The position numbers were made by a program, and so were the translations under genes. The notes under the pieces were generated by a model. That model saw nothing but the letters and a program-made list of their open reading frames with translations. It was not told the origin of the DNA and made no database searches. From JANNVK01 sp031430435 (lineage in GTDB: Bacteria > Acidobacteriota > Blastocatellia > Pyrinomonadales > Pyrinomonadaceae): 64,000 bases of DNA. Position 1 is the first letter of the stretch; each line of letters starts with the position of its first letter. Positions 44,776 to 53,342 of the stretch are shown piece by piece. Location: assembly GCA_031430435.1 (NCBI GenBank), contig JANPBM010000004.1, forward strand, positions 1 through 64,000. The letters are read 5' to 3'.

Positions 44776-46479
44776 ATGACTAAATATATTTTCGTAACAG
44801 GCGGTGTGGTTTCGAGTTTGGGCAAAGGTTTGGCGGCGAGTTCGCTCGGTTGTTTGCTCGAAGCGCGCGGGATGAAAGTTCAGATGATGAAGCTCGATCC
44901 TTATATAAACGTTGATCCGGGAACGATGTCTCCGTTCCAACACGGCGAGGTTTTTGTTACGGACGACGGTGCCGAAACCGATTTGGATTTGGGACATTAC
45001 GAACGGTTTACGCACGCGAATCTGACTAAAGCAAACAATTGGACATCGGGCAGAATTTATCTTTCGGTCATCGAGAAAGAACGGCGCGGCGATTATCTCG
45101 GCAAAACGATTCAAGTAATTCCGCATATCACCGATGAAATTAAAGACGCGGTTAAATTTGTTGCCAACAAAGATAATCCCGACATTCTTATCGTCGAAAT
45201 CGGCGGAACCGTCGGCGACATCGAAAGTTTGCCGTTTTTGGAAGCAATTCGGCAACTCGGCAACGAAGTCGGGCGTTCCAACGCGATTTATGTTCATGTT
45301 ACGCTCGTTCCGTATATCGCCGCCGCAGGTGAACTCAAGACTAAACCGACTCAGCATTCTGTCCGCGAATTACGCGAAATCGGGATTGCTCCCGACATTT
45401 TGTTGTGCCGTTCCGAACAGCCTTTGTCGCTTGATTTACGCAAGAAAATTGCTCTCTTTTGCAACGTTCAAGAAAATGCCGTCATCGCCGCGTTGGATGT
45501 TCCGACCATTTACGAAGTTCCGCTTGCTTTTCACGAACAAGAGCTTGATGATTTGGTTGTCAACAGTTTACAACTCCGCGAACAATTTCCGAACGTTGAT
45601 TTAAAGCGTTGGCGCGAACTGGTTTCGACCATCAAAGAGCCGTCCGAAGGCAGTGTTAAAATTGCGATTGTCGGAAAATACGTCGAGCTTGAAGACGCTT
45701 ATAAATCGTTGCGCGAAGCCTTGACACACGCGGGCGTGGCAAATAATTTGCGGATAAAAGTGGCGTGGATTGAATCGGAAGATTTGATGAAAGACGATTA
45801 CGAAACGCAGTTGCAAGACTTTGATGCGGTTTTGGTTCCGGGCGGATTCGGCAAACGCGGCGTGTCGGGAATGTTAAAGGCGATTAAATACGCGCGCAAA
45901 TCGGGAACGCCGTATTTCGGGATTTGTCTCGGAATGCAAACGGCTTGCATCGAATTCGCCCGCAACGTGTGCGAGATGAAAGAAGCCGATTCGACCGAAT
46001 TTAACGCCGACACCGAATTCCCTGTTATTTTTAAATTGCGTGACCTTGTTGATGTTGAAAAACTTGGCGGAACGATGCGTCTCGGTGCTTGGGATTGCGA
46101 ATTGAAAGCCGACAGTTTAGCCGGCGAAATTTATCACGGAGCAAAATCTATCAGCGAACGCCATCGGCACCGTTACGAATTTAATCCGAAGTTCCGCGAA
46201 ATGTTAGAAGACAACGGTTTGATTTTCAGCGGAGTTTCGCCCGACGGAAAGTTTGTCGAAATGATTGAGTTGCCGCGTGCCGTTCATCCGTATTTTGTCG
46301 GCTGTCAGTTTCATCCCGAATATAAATCGAAGCCGTTGCAACCGCATCCGTTGTTTGTCGCGTTTGTCAAAGCCGCGTTGGATAACCGCTTGAACAGCGA
46401 AAATATGAAGGATGACGTTACGGCTGAAAAGCAGATTAAGACCGAGTTGATTGAGTTTGACGATAGAATAGAAGTGTAA
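44776..46479 (+). CDS. pyrG: CTP synthase
   Basis: The 567-residue protein is a typical CTP synthase: the N-terminal synthetase domain shows KYIFVTGGVVSSLGKGLAASSLG and MKLDPYINVDPGTMSPFQHGEVFV with the DDGAETDLDLGHYERF stretch, and the C-terminal glutamine amidotransferase domain shows YFGICLGMQTACIEFARNV (nucleophile Cys) and CQFHPEYKSKP with the catalytic His/Glu. It makes CTP from UTP using glutamine and ATP. Length is close to the usual ~540-550, slightly longer at the C-terminus. It follows the R-M pair by 11 bp, so it may be transcribed with it, though no link in function is expected. Confidence 0.97.
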   Translation: MTKYIFVTGGVVSSLGKGLAASSLGCLLEARGMKVQMMKLDPYINVDPGTMSPFQHGEVFVTDDGAETDLDLGHYERFTHANLTKANNWTSGRIYLSVIEKERRGDYLGKTIQVIPHITDEIKDAVKFVANKDNPDILIVEIGGTVGDIESLPFLEAIRQLGNEVGRSNAIYVHVTLVPYIAAAGELKTKPTQHSVRELREIGIAPDILLCRSEQPLSLDLRKKIALFCNVQENAVIAALDVPTIYEVPLAFHEQELDDLVVNSLQLREQFPNVDLKRWRELVSTIKEPSEGSVKIAIVGKYVELEDAYKSLREALTHAGVANNLRIKVAWIESEDLMKDDYETQLQDFDAVLVPGGFGKRGVSGMLKAIKYARKSGTPYFGICLGMQTACIEFARNVCEMKEADSTEFNADTEFPVIFKLRDLVDVEKLGGTMRLGAWDCELKADSLAGEIYHGAKSISERHRHRYEFNPKFREMLEDNGLIFSGVSPDGKFVEMIELPRAVHPYFVGCQFHPEYKSKPLQPHPLFVAFVKAALDNRLNSENMKDDVTAEKQIKTELIEFDDRIEV

Positions 46480-46485
46480 AAAGGT

Positions 46486-46914
46486 ATGGAAGAGCAGTGG
46501 AAACGTAAAATTAAAATGCCGATCGGTGTGTATGTTTGCGCAATTCTTGTCTTTCTCAGATTCGGCGTTTTTCAGTTTATCAATTATTATACGGCTGTCA
46601 GAGAAGCAAACGGTGAAGCCGCGCTTCCGGTTGTCATAGTTTCTTTGGGTTTGTGCGTATTTACGGCAGCGGCGGCAATTTGGACTTTAATCGGTGATAA
46701 CGAAGGTCGCATTTCGTTGTTAATTATGGTTACGCTTAACTTATTGTGGGCGTTATTTTTAGCAACTATGGTTCTTTCGGATACAAACGCGGAAAACAAA
46801 AAAGGCGCGGTTTTATACATTTTGAATTGGATTGTAACTTCGTTGCTGATGATTGCGTTTTATTGGTATTTTTTTACTCAAGAAGTAGTTGCTTATTACA
46901 AACAAAACGATTAA
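46486..46914 (+). CDS. Small membrane protein with four predicted helices
   Basis: The 142-residue protein starts 6 bp after pyrG. Four hydrophobic stretches are visible: IGVYVCAILVFLRFGVFQFI, ALPVVIVSLGLCVFTAAAAIW, LLIMVTLNLLWALFLATMVLS and VLYILNWIVTSLLMIAFYWYFF. The N-terminus is charged (MEEQWKRKIK). I recognise no family and no catalytic motif. Its position behind pyrG does not tell its role. Confidence 0.7.
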   Translation: MEEQWKRKIKMPIGVYVCAILVFLRFGVFQFINYYTAVREANGEAALPVVIVSLGLCVFTAAAAIWTLIGDNEGRISLLIMVTLNLLWALFLATMVLSDTNAENKKGAVLYILNWIVTSLLMIAFYWYFFTQEVVAYYKQND

Positions 46915-47023
46915 GTTACACAAAACTAAGTAAAGATTTAGAAACTGAATTTAACCGATTACAATTTGTTTTTAGAAATAATTGTTTGATAAATAAAAAA
47001 CTTAAAGTTTAATGTTCAAAGTA

Positions 47024-47084
47024 CAAACTTTAGTTTGATACTTACGCTTTGGCGTAGATTGTTTAAAACTGCGCTAAAGCGTAA
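47024..47084. repeat. Small palindrome and imperfect inverted repeat in the long intergenic region
   Basis: CAAACTTTAGTTTG (47024-47037) is an almost perfect palindrome. Close behind it, TTACGCTTTGGCGTAG (47042-47057) matches the reverse complement of CTGCGCTAAAGCGTAA (47069-47084) at 14 of 16 positions across an 11-nt loop. Similar small palindromes are scattered through some genomes as REP-like elements. I see no transposase here. Confidence 0.6.
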
Positions 47085-47180
47085 ACATCACGATGAATCG
47101 TAAATTTTGAACGTTGTTTGATAAAATAATAAATATAACGTAAAGCATTAAAACTTCGCTTAACGTAATACAATCTTATA

Positions 47181-47348
47181 AGCAAAGATAATAATCATTG
47201 ACTTTATGATTGCAATCATTAACCAAATGACGATAATCATCGGCTTTAAGATTGTCATCTTTAAGTTACCGATTGCCGACTTGAGCTTTAAGATTACTGT
47301 CATTAAGCCAAAGATAACAGACTTTAAGCTAAAGATTATTGCCTTTGA
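47181..47348. repeat. Degenerate 21-bp tandem array, eight units
   Basis: Eight successive 21-bp units can be laid out from 47181 to 47348; units are strongly diverged but share CTTTAAGATT-like starts (47202, 47244 and 47286) and ATTAA or TTTAA ends. The array lies in the 548-bp gap between 46915 and 47462, which otherwise shows only the inverted repeats described above and no supported gene. On the plus strand one frame from ATG 47206 to the TAA at 47353-47355 reads through most units and would give a 49-residue peptide with a seven-residue period (x-K-I-x-x-h-x). No ribosome binding site precedes it. I treat it as a repeat, not a gene. Confidence 0.7.
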
Positions 47349-47462
47349 AGCATAACTTAAACAAATTTTTTTATTTTACGCAAAATATACTTTGATTGTC
47401 GTTCTCACCATTACGGATAACAATATTATTCGTATTAAATTTTAAAGTATAGGAGTAAAATT

Positions 47463-47822
47463 ATGGCAAACAGCCCAAAAGAAGCAATGGAAAAAATGGA
47501 GCGTGCGGAAAACGCTTGGAAAAACATAAAACCCGAAAAAAGGTTTGGCGGAATGACCTTTGAAGAATACAAAGTATTTCCCGACGCATCACGCAACGCC
47601 CGCATATTGATTGCTAACCTTGACAATCAAATGACGGAAGCCTTAGCTTTGCGAGATTTGAACGATGAACAAGGGCTTGCTCGTGTTCAACTTATTAAAA
47701 ACGGAGTACTTGCCGATGCCGAAGAAGGCGAAGATTCAGCTCTTTACGAAGCAATGGGTTATGTTAAAAAGAGCGACAAAAAATCGGGCTTAACGCGCAA
47801 GAAAAAAGCAATCAAAGCTTAA
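47463..47822 (+). CDS. Small basic/acidic protein of unknown function
   Basis: The 119-residue protein starts behind AGGAGT (47450-47455). It is mostly charged and helical (MEKMERAENAWKNIKPEKRF, then MTFEEYKVF and ARILIANLDNQMTEALALRDL). The C-terminus is rich in Lys (KKSDKKSGLTRKKKAIKA). No signal peptide, membrane segment or known domain is visible. The good ribosome binding site, the separate upstream intergenic region and the downstream hairpin suggest a real monocistronic gene. No function can be proposed. Confidence 0.65.
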   Translation: MANSPKEAMEKMERAENAWKNIKPEKRFGGMTFEEYKVFPDASRNARILIANLDNQMTEALALRDLNDEQGLARVQLIKNGVLADAEEGEDSALYEAMGYVKKSDKKSGLTRKKKAIKA

Positions 47823-47848
47823 TTTGAAACCTGAAAGTAACAAACAAC

Positions 47849-47931
47849 AACCGCAACATATTTACATTTGTCGATAAAGTTCAGCTTGAATACAGCCGAA
47901 AATTGACAATCAATCAAAATATGTTGCGGTT
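47849..47931 (+). terminator. Long-stem hairpin after the small unknown gene
   Basis: AACCGCAACATATTT (47849-47863) pairs perfectly with AAATATGTTGCGGTT (47917-47931) over 15 bp. A TTT tract follows the right arm. The 53-nt apical part contains a weak extra pairing (TTGTC with GACAA). The stem begins 27 nt after the stop codon of the small gene. A large-loop terminator is the simplest reading, but a structured RNA element ending in the same stem is possible. Confidence 0.55.
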
Positions 47932-48050
47932 TTATTGTAAAGAGACTGAAAAAGACTTTGCCCGAATTAACTTTAATCGTTACTTATTAATTATTGACGG
48001 TTTCTTTTGCTGTCTGAACTGCGTTAAACTTTATACAAAAGAGGAGTTAT

Positions 48051-48593
48051 ATGACTGAAAAAGTAGAAATGTGGAAACGCGAACGTTCCGAAAACGTGGC
48101 GGATTGCAAGATTTTTAAAGTTCGCCGCGATTATTCAACTCGTGAAGGCAGTAACCAAGAACATACGTTTTATTGTCTTGAAAACCCCGATTGGGTCAAC
48201 GTCATTGCGCTGACAACGGCGGGCGAAGTCGTTTTAATCAAACAATACCGACACGGAACCGAAGAAGTTACGCTTGAAATTCCGGGCGGAATGATTGATA
48301 ACGGCGAAGATGCGAAACTTGCCGCCAATCGTGAACTGGTCGAAGAAACCGGCTATGTTCCGCGTGAAACAATTTTGCTTGGCGTATCACATGCGAATCC
48401 GGCAATACAAAACAATCGCGTTTATCATTATTTGGCGGTCGATTGTGAGAAAACACACGAAGTTAAATTTGATTCAACCGAAAACGTTGTAACAAAATTG
48501 GTTGATTTGGCTGAAATTCCAAGTTTAATAACAGGCGGCGAAATCACACATTCGCTCGTCATTGCCGCATTTCATTGGTATAACTTGCGATAA
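48051..48593 (+). CDS. NUDIX hydrolase, ADP-ribose pyrophosphatase-like
   Basis: The 180-residue protein starts behind GAGGAG (48040-48045). The NUDIX box is complete: GGMIDNGEDAKLAANRELVEETGY (residues about 82-105) has the G-x5-E-x7-REUxEExGU pattern. The surrounding YCLENPDWVNVIALTTAGEV and VKQYRHGTEEVTLEIPGGMI segments are typical of the ADP-ribose/ADP-sugar pyrophosphatase branch (NudF-like), which splits ADP-ribose into AMP and ribose-5-phosphate. The reading is a general NUDIX assignment with this branch as best guess. It ends 84 bp before the convergent CHAT gene; ATCGGC-TT-GCCGAT at 48594-48607 could be a weak terminator there. Confidence 0.9.
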   Translation: MTEKVEMWKRERSENVADCKIFKVRRDYSTREGSNQEHTFYCLENPDWVNVIALTTAGEVVLIKQYRHGTEEVTLEIPGGMIDNGEDAKLAANRELVEETGYVPRETILLGVSHANPAIQNNRVYHYLAVDCEKTHEVKFDSTENVVTKLVDLAEIPSLITGGEITHSLVIAAFHWYNLR

Positions 48594-48676
48594 ATCGGCT
48601 TGCCGATCAGTTTATTTGCAAACCGCGCTTTACTTTGCACTTTTTATCTTTTTACTTTTGTTTTGCCGCCGACAAC

Positions 48677-51553
48677 TTATTTCCAGTTGCCGAACAACAC
48701 AAACGGCGACCAATAATACGGATGAGAATACTGTTTTTGTTTGAAAACATTGCTTTGCGCTTTTCTGATCGCTTCGGCTTTGTCGAGCCTGTTTATTTCA
48801 TAAAACCGATAAAACTCGGTCATAAAAATCGACGTTGAAACATCGGCGACCGACCATAATGTGCCGATAACCGCTTTTGCTCCTTGTTTTTGCGCCATTG
48901 CCGCAAAACTTTCAAACTCTGCCCCGTCGGGACTGAAATTGGCGGTGTTGCAAGCCGACATAATCAATACTTCGACATTATGAAGCTCTTGACCGGAAAA
49001 AGTCGCCATCGTGTATTTACGATTAACGCCGCCGCCGAGCAACAAAAAAGACTTTGAATTATCACCTGCTTCCAAGACAAAATGACTGGTCAAATGAATC
49101 AATTTATAACGTTTTAAAGCATCTTCAAAAACAACTTGCGTAAAATCTTCGTCGGCAACTTTTCTGCCTTTGATAATACCTTTTTTACAAGTCGAGTTGA
49201 TAATCAGTTGTTTGCCGTCGTCAAAAATACAATCCAGTTCATTTTTGGCAATCGGCAAACTCGATAAATCTTCAAATGCTTTGGACGAAGCCATTCCGAT
49301 TGCAGGTTTTTCAATAGTTTTCGGCATCAAAACTTTTTCGCTGTCCGCAATGCTCAGTTGTATGTTAGCAAACCGTTGCATCAAATAAATTTTTCCGTCA
49401 AACAACGCCGAAATTGGCACATACCGCAAAACGCCGTCCAACGACCACACAATTTTCTTTATTTTAGCCGACAAAAAATCTTTTTCCAAAGGTTTGACCA
49501 AAATATCATAGAGTTTAGTGCCGTCAATTTTAGGATTTTTATCGATACTTGTAACAGCATCACGAAACTCAAAGACAAGTTTATTCAAACTTTCGCGCGA
49601 GATATTATGTTTGTAAACTTGTTGTTTTACCTCGTTTGTGGCAATCACACTGACTGTTTCTTTGCCGACCAACGTATTTACAAACAATATCTCGGACACC
49701 TCAACGCCCTGTGCTTTCAAATCCGCCACTAATTGTTTGACGGGAGATTTATCGACTTCAGGCGTTTCATCAACCACATTTTTAGTTGGCGGGACAGACT
49801 TTTTTACGGTTTTAATTTTTGCCTCCCGAAGCATTATTTCTTCGTTTTTGGTGTAACCGACTCCGTTCAATTTTCCGTTTCCGCGAACATAATCTTGATA
49901 CTCTTTTTCTTTGATAAACCGCAAAATCTGTTCGGCTTCCGAAATTCTGCCCGTTTCGATTAAAAGATTGGCAAGTTTGCGAAAAGCATCGGTAAACGAA
50001 TCTTGAAAGTTGTCGCGGAGTTCTTTTTCAAGTGCTTGAAGTTGTCGATATTTGATTGATTGAATAGTATTTATCGCCCATTTACCGTAAAAGATGGCGG
50101 ATGTTCGGTTGCCTGTGGCTTCGTTGAAATACATCAAATTGATTAGATTTCGACTTACGTTCAATTCGTTTTGCAACTCGATATTTATTGCCAAAGCCGT
50201 TTCACAACTCGAAATTGCAAGCTGATATTCTTTTTGGGCAAACGAAATAACGCCGAGATTGTTATAAATTTGGGCAAGGTTCAACCTGTCGTTTTGCGCT
50301 TCAAAACTTGTCTTCGATTGTTCGTAATAAATTTTTGCGATGATGTAATTTTTGGCGTAATAATAAGTGTTGCCGATAAACATCGCGGTTTCGGTTTGCT
50401 CGCGATTGTTGCCGATAAAATACGAATTGGCTTTATTGAAAAAACCGAGAGCTTTATCTTTATCGGTTTTCATCGCAAGTTTACCCGAAATTTTGTTGAA
50501 AACACCTTTCGTATAATTGTTGGAATTTTCGGGAATCATTATCGCGGAGATAATTGCGGCGGCTCTTTCGCCATCGCCGAAGTCAAAATAAACGTCTGCC
50601 AATTTCAGCGAAGCAAGCAAGTTTTCAGTTACGGCATTAACCGAATTTGCCCGTGCGGCTTCCAAAAGTTTGATCGCTTGTTCAGTTTTATTCAACCTCA
50701 AAAGCGTTTCCGAACGAGCAATATAAGCGGCGGGCAAAGTTTGAACTTCACCGATTTTTTCAGCCGCCAGTTTTTCCAATCCGTCGATGGCACTTTCAAA
50801 AACTTCGTTGCTTCGCGTCAAATTGCCGGTCTTAAAATATGCAATCCCAAGTTCTTTGAGCATTTTGCATTCCAAATACTTGTCTTGAGTTTCCGAAACC
50901 GAAACTGCGGCGGCTTCTAACAAAGCAACGGCTTCATCGTATTTCGCGGTTGAATTATAAAACACACCGAGATAATGTTTCGCCAAAACTATTTTGTATT
51001 TGGTCAGTTTGGTTTCGGGCAAAGAATTATAAATTGCGATTGCCGAAAGATAATCAGCCGCCGCATTTTGGTTGCCGGTCAATCGTTCGGCAGTTGATTT
51101 TTCATACAAAGAATTTGCCGATTCAATTTTTTGCAGCAAACTTTCAGCTTGGCTGTCGGCGGAGTGTGTTTCAACTTCGACTTTATAAAACCCTGCGTTT
51201 TTTATCAATGTTTGATTGTCGTCCAGCCAATTGATGCGGAGCATATAAACGGCATTCGGTTTGGCGATAAAAGGTAAAAACTCGAAACCGCTGTTTGAAT
51301 TTTCGCTGTCGGCAGATTTGATTTCAACCCCGTTTTCCAATAACCGCAAATCAATATCGACCCCGATTTGGTGAGCCGTAATTTGAAAATAGTTACCCGC
51401 CGGCAGGTTCAAAGCAAATTCGTGACACTCACCTTTTCCCAACGGGTAAGCCGCCGATGTCGATAATTCTTTTTGGGAATCACAGGCGATTGCACTCACA
51501 ATCGCCGTCAACATAATTAAAAAAGTGCAAGTAAAACATTTTAGCTGATTCAT
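48677..51553 (-). CDS. Exported TPR-CHAT protein (caspase-like peptidase domain)
   Basis: The 958-residue protein begins with a signal peptide-like stretch (FLIMLTAIVSAIACDSQKE) whose AIAC could be a weak lipobox. Residues about 35-130 form a beta domain of the pre-peptidase type (FALNLPAGNYFQITAHQIG, YMLRINW). About 150-560 are tetratricopeptide repeats, and about 670-958 are a CHAT domain. The probable catalytic dyad is His824 (HLTSHFVLEAG) and Cys868 (MSACNTANF), with the family's AVIGTLW and PYYWSPFVLFGNW ending. CHAT domains are clan CD cysteine peptidases. It forms a minus-strand unit with the TPR gene 15 bp upstream, opposite a sigma factor gene. Confidence 0.88.
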   Translation of the reverse strand: MNQLKCFTCTFLIMLTAIVSAIACDSQKELSTSAAYPLGKGECHEFALNLPAGNYFQITAHQIGVDIDLRLLENGVEIKSADSENSNSGFEFLPFIAKPNAVYMLRINWLDDNQTLIKNAGFYKVEVETHSADSQAESLLQKIESANSLYEKSTAERLTGNQNAAADYLSAIAIYNSLPETKLTKYKIVLAKHYLGVFYNSTAKYDEAVALLEAAAVSVSETQDKYLECKMLKELGIAYFKTGNLTRSNEVFESAIDGLEKLAAEKIGEVQTLPAAYIARSETLLRLNKTEQAIKLLEAARANSVNAVTENLLASLKLADVYFDFGDGERAAAIISAIMIPENSNNYTKGVFNKISGKLAMKTDKDKALGFFNKANSYFIGNNREQTETAMFIGNTYYYAKNYIIAKIYYEQSKTSFEAQNDRLNLAQIYNNLGVISFAQKEYQLAISSCETALAINIELQNELNVSRNLINLMYFNEATGNRTSAIFYGKWAINTIQSIKYRQLQALEKELRDNFQDSFTDAFRKLANLLIETGRISEAEQILRFIKEKEYQDYVRGNGKLNGVGYTKNEEIMLREAKIKTVKKSVPPTKNVVDETPEVDKSPVKQLVADLKAQGVEVSEILFVNTLVGKETVSVIATNEVKQQVYKHNISRESLNKLVFEFRDAVTSIDKNPKIDGTKLYDILVKPLEKDFLSAKIKKIVWSLDGVLRYVPISALFDGKIYLMQRFANIQLSIADSEKVLMPKTIEKPAIGMASSKAFEDLSSLPIAKNELDCIFDDGKQLIINSTCKKGIIKGRKVADEDFTQVVFEDALKRYKLIHLTSHFVLEAGDNSKSFLLLGGGVNRKYTMATFSGQELHNVEVLIMSACNTANFSPDGAEFESFAAMAQKQGAKAVIGTLWSVADVSTSIFMTEFYRFYEINRLDKAEAIRKAQSNVFKQKQYSHPYYWSPFVLFGNWK

Positions 51554-51568
51554 ATTTACCTCGTTTGT

Positions 51569-52327
51569 TTAGTGTCCGCCGCCGCCGTTACCGGTTGAAA
51601 CAGTTCCGCCGCCATTAGTGGTGATTTCCGTCGGACTGCCGCCGCCGTTGCCTTCTTCGGTTTGGATAATTATCGGTTTCGGGTTGCTCAAAGAACCAAT
51701 TCCGTTATCGGGTTGAAAGAAACTTCTGCCTGTAAAAAAGTCGATGTTTCGCCGGTTTCTGTCGGCATTTAGCACATTTCCGATTTGCAAATTGATTGAA
51801 AGCGCTTGTTCGCAAAGGTTTGTTGCGGTTTGGGCATCGCGTTGCAAAAAAGCAATTACACCCAGATTATTTAAGACTTGAGCTAAATTTTCATTATCTC
51901 TTTTTGCCGCAAAATATTCTTTTGCCTTGCTCAAATAGCTTTGGGCAACATCGTATTCACCTTCATTGTAATACCTGACGGCTCTGAAAAGATCGATTTC
52001 CGCTTGATTTGAAGGGTTTTCGGAAAAATTTTCAAAAGCTCGGTCAAAACATTCAAGCGCCGCGTCCAGAGTTATCGCCAATTTACCTCCGACTTTTAAT
52101 AAATGACCTTGCAGAACTCTGTCAATGTCGTGATTTTGACCGAGAATTTCATTTGCTTGAGCCAATAATTTTTCCGATGCCAAACGATCCCCCGAATCAA
52201 AACTTGAATCCGCTTTTTTTACCAAGTTTGCAAATTCGATTTCGGCTGAAATTTGCGCATCGGCGATAATGGTTGTCAATACCAAACAGACGATAAGGGT
52301 TAAAGTTCCGGTTATTTTTTTTAACAT
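51569..52327 (-). CDS. Exported TPR protein with Gly-rich tail, upstream partner of the CHAT protein
   Basis: I take ATG 52327 (252 residues) as start: GGGAGTGA lies in front of it, and the in-frame TTG at 52342 would begin inside that ribosome binding site. The N-terminus is a signal peptide (ITGTLTLIVCLVLTTIIADAQ). TPR units follow (FDSGDRLASEKLLAQANEIL, YNEGEYDVAQSYLSKAKEYF, LNNLGVIAFLQRDAQTATNL CEQALSINL in parts). The last of these resembles the LGVISFAQKEYQLAISSCETALAIN units of the CHAT protein. The C-terminus is a Gly/Thr/Asn-rich tail. It starts the CHAT operon and may bind or regulate the CHAT protein; that is inference from order. Confidence 0.85.
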   Translation of the reverse strand: MLKKITGTLTLIVCLVLTTIIADAQISAEIEFANLVKKADSSFDSGDRLASEKLLAQANEILGQNHDIDRVLQGHLLKVGGKLAITLDAALECFDRAFENFSENPSNQAEIDLFRAVRYYNEGEYDVAQSYLSKAKEYFAAKRDNENLAQVLNNLGVIAFLQRDAQTATNLCEQALSINLQIGNVLNADRNRRNIDFFTGRSFFQPDNGIGSLSNPKPIIIQTEEGNGGGSPTEITTNGGGTVSTGNGGGGH

Positions 52328-52382
52328 TGATTTCACTCCCAAAAATGTTTTATTTTATTGAAAATAATTTTGCTTACTATTG

Positions 52383-52411
52383 ATAATTGACATCTGTTAA
52401 AAAAGGTTTCA
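52383..52411 (-). promoter_or_regulatory. Bipartite promoter-like motif, copy 1 (CHAT operon)
   Basis: On the minus strand TGAAACC, six T, then AACAGATGT and CAATTAT; CAATTAT begins 22 nt after the first base of TGAAAC. It lies about 60-85 nt upstream of the TPR/CHAT operon start and points towards it. Two further copies are at 52624-52653 and 53343-53371. Confidence 0.55.
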
Positions 52412-52424
52412 TTTCTGTATTTCA

Positions 52425-52451
52425 AAATAAAAAAAGGGCGATTGCTCGCCC
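52425..52451 (-). terminator. Strong intrinsic terminator on the minus strand
   Basis: GGGCGA (52436-52441) pairs with TCGCCC (52446-52451) around a TTGC tetraloop. On the minus strand the hairpin is followed by TTTTTTTATTT. It sits upstream of motif copy 1 and the TPR start, so it would stop a minus-strand transcript begun further right, not the CHAT operon itself. Confidence 0.75.
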
Positions 52452-52618
52452 GAAAATCAATTCAGGTTATAGTGTTAAATCTTTCGGATAAACCGTCGCG
52501 AGGTTTTTCTGCGAAATCAGACAAAAATCGGTATTTCAAGCTGGGGCTTTTGCTTGGAAAAAAGGTGTGTCAATAAAAAACATCTCACGAGTTCATAATT
52601 TGCAGTTTATTGATTTTC
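52428..52618 (-). ncRNA. Candidate small RNA between motif copy 2 and the terminator
   Basis: A minus-strand transcript starting about 35 nt downstream of TGAAAC in motif copy 2 would end at the terminator at 52425-52451 after about 190 nt. I find no ribosome binding site with a useful open frame in it and match it to no known RNA family. A CAAGC...GCTTG hairpin lies in the middle. The 371-bp gap 52328-52698 holds no other feature apart from the three signals listed. Confidence 0.35.
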
Positions 52619-52623
52619 TACAT

Positions 52624-52653
52624 ATAATTGGCATTACACAAAAAAAGGTTTCA
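52624..52653 (-). promoter_or_regulatory. Bipartite promoter-like motif, copy 2
   Basis: On the minus strand TGAAACC, seven T, GTGTAATGC, CAATTAT; CAATTAT begins 23 nt after the first base. It lies 46 bp before the sigma factor ATG but points away from that gene, towards the minus-strand terminator at 52425-52451. Confidence 0.5.
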
Positions 52654-52698
52654 CAGATTTTTTAAGAGATTTATTTTCTTAGGATAAAAGACAGACGA

Positions 52699-53334
52699 AT
52701 GGACTCCCAAGTTAAAAAACAACTTAAAAAAGACTGGGTTTTGACCGCCGAAGCCTTTGGGAAACTATTGCTCAGTTTTGATGAAAACCAAGAAAAAGCC
52801 TCTTTAATCTACGAAGACATCAGAAAAAGACTCATTCGCCAATTTACAGCGGGTCAATCTTTGTTTGCCGATGAACAGGCAGATGAAGTTTTTAATCGCA
52901 TCGCCCGAAAAATTGCGGAGGAAAATTTTATGCTTGACCGCGAAAACCCGTACCCGTATTTTCACCAAGTGGCAAGATATGTGTTGCTCGAATACCAAAG
53001 AAAAAGTCGGCGAAAAATTCTGGGGCTTGAAGACCTTTCCGCCGGCGAAGAACCTTCGTACAACACAGCCGACATTTTAGAAAAAACATACGAAAAATTT
53101 CGCACCGAACTCGGCTTAAAGGCTTTACGGCAATGCCGCGAACACCTTGACACGCAAGAACTTGTGATGCTCGACAAATATAATGAGGCACTCGGAAAAG
53201 ATAAAAAACACAGGCATCAACAACTGGCGATAAATCTGGGGAAATCGCAAAATGCTTTGAAAATTTCGGTGAGCCGAGCCAGAAACAAATTGATTGAATG
53301 CGCCAAAAAGAAACTGTCGATTGTATTAAATTGA
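52699..53334 (+). CDS. Sigma-70-family (ECF-like) RNA polymerase sigma factor
   Basis: The 211-residue protein has the sequence plan of small sigma factors: a region 2-like stretch (ADEVFNRIARKIAEENFM and NPYPYFHQVARYVLLEYQRKSRRK) and a region 4-like helix-turn-helix (QLAINLGKSQNALKISVSRARNKLIECAKKKL). An acidic linker (EDLSAGEEPSYNTADILEK) joins them. The family is ECF-like, in a branch without a typical DE-rich region 2.2 motif. The next plus-strand gene is a single-pass membrane protein, and the CHAT operon lies divergently upstream; ECF factors commonly have such partners. A bipartite motif shared by all three units is listed separately. Confidence 0.8.
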   Translation: MDSQVKKQLKKDWVLTAEAFGKLLLSFDENQEKASLIYEDIRKRLIRQFTAGQSLFADEQADEVFNRIARKIAEENFMLDRENPYPYFHQVARYVLLEYQRKSRRKILGLEDLSAGEEPSYNTADILEKTYEKFRTELGLKALRQCREHLDTQELVMLDKYNEALGKDKKHRHQQLAINLGKSQNALKISVSRARNKLIECAKKKLSIVLN

Positions 53335-53342
53335 CGGGAATA

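Noticed and set aside
47181..47348. CRISPR array
   Set aside because: Units follow each other without spacers, are strongly diverged and have no cas gene near.
47206..47355. 49-residue gene in the 21-bp array
   Set aside because: No ribosome binding site; the open frame follows from the repeat period. Kept as part of the repeat finding only.
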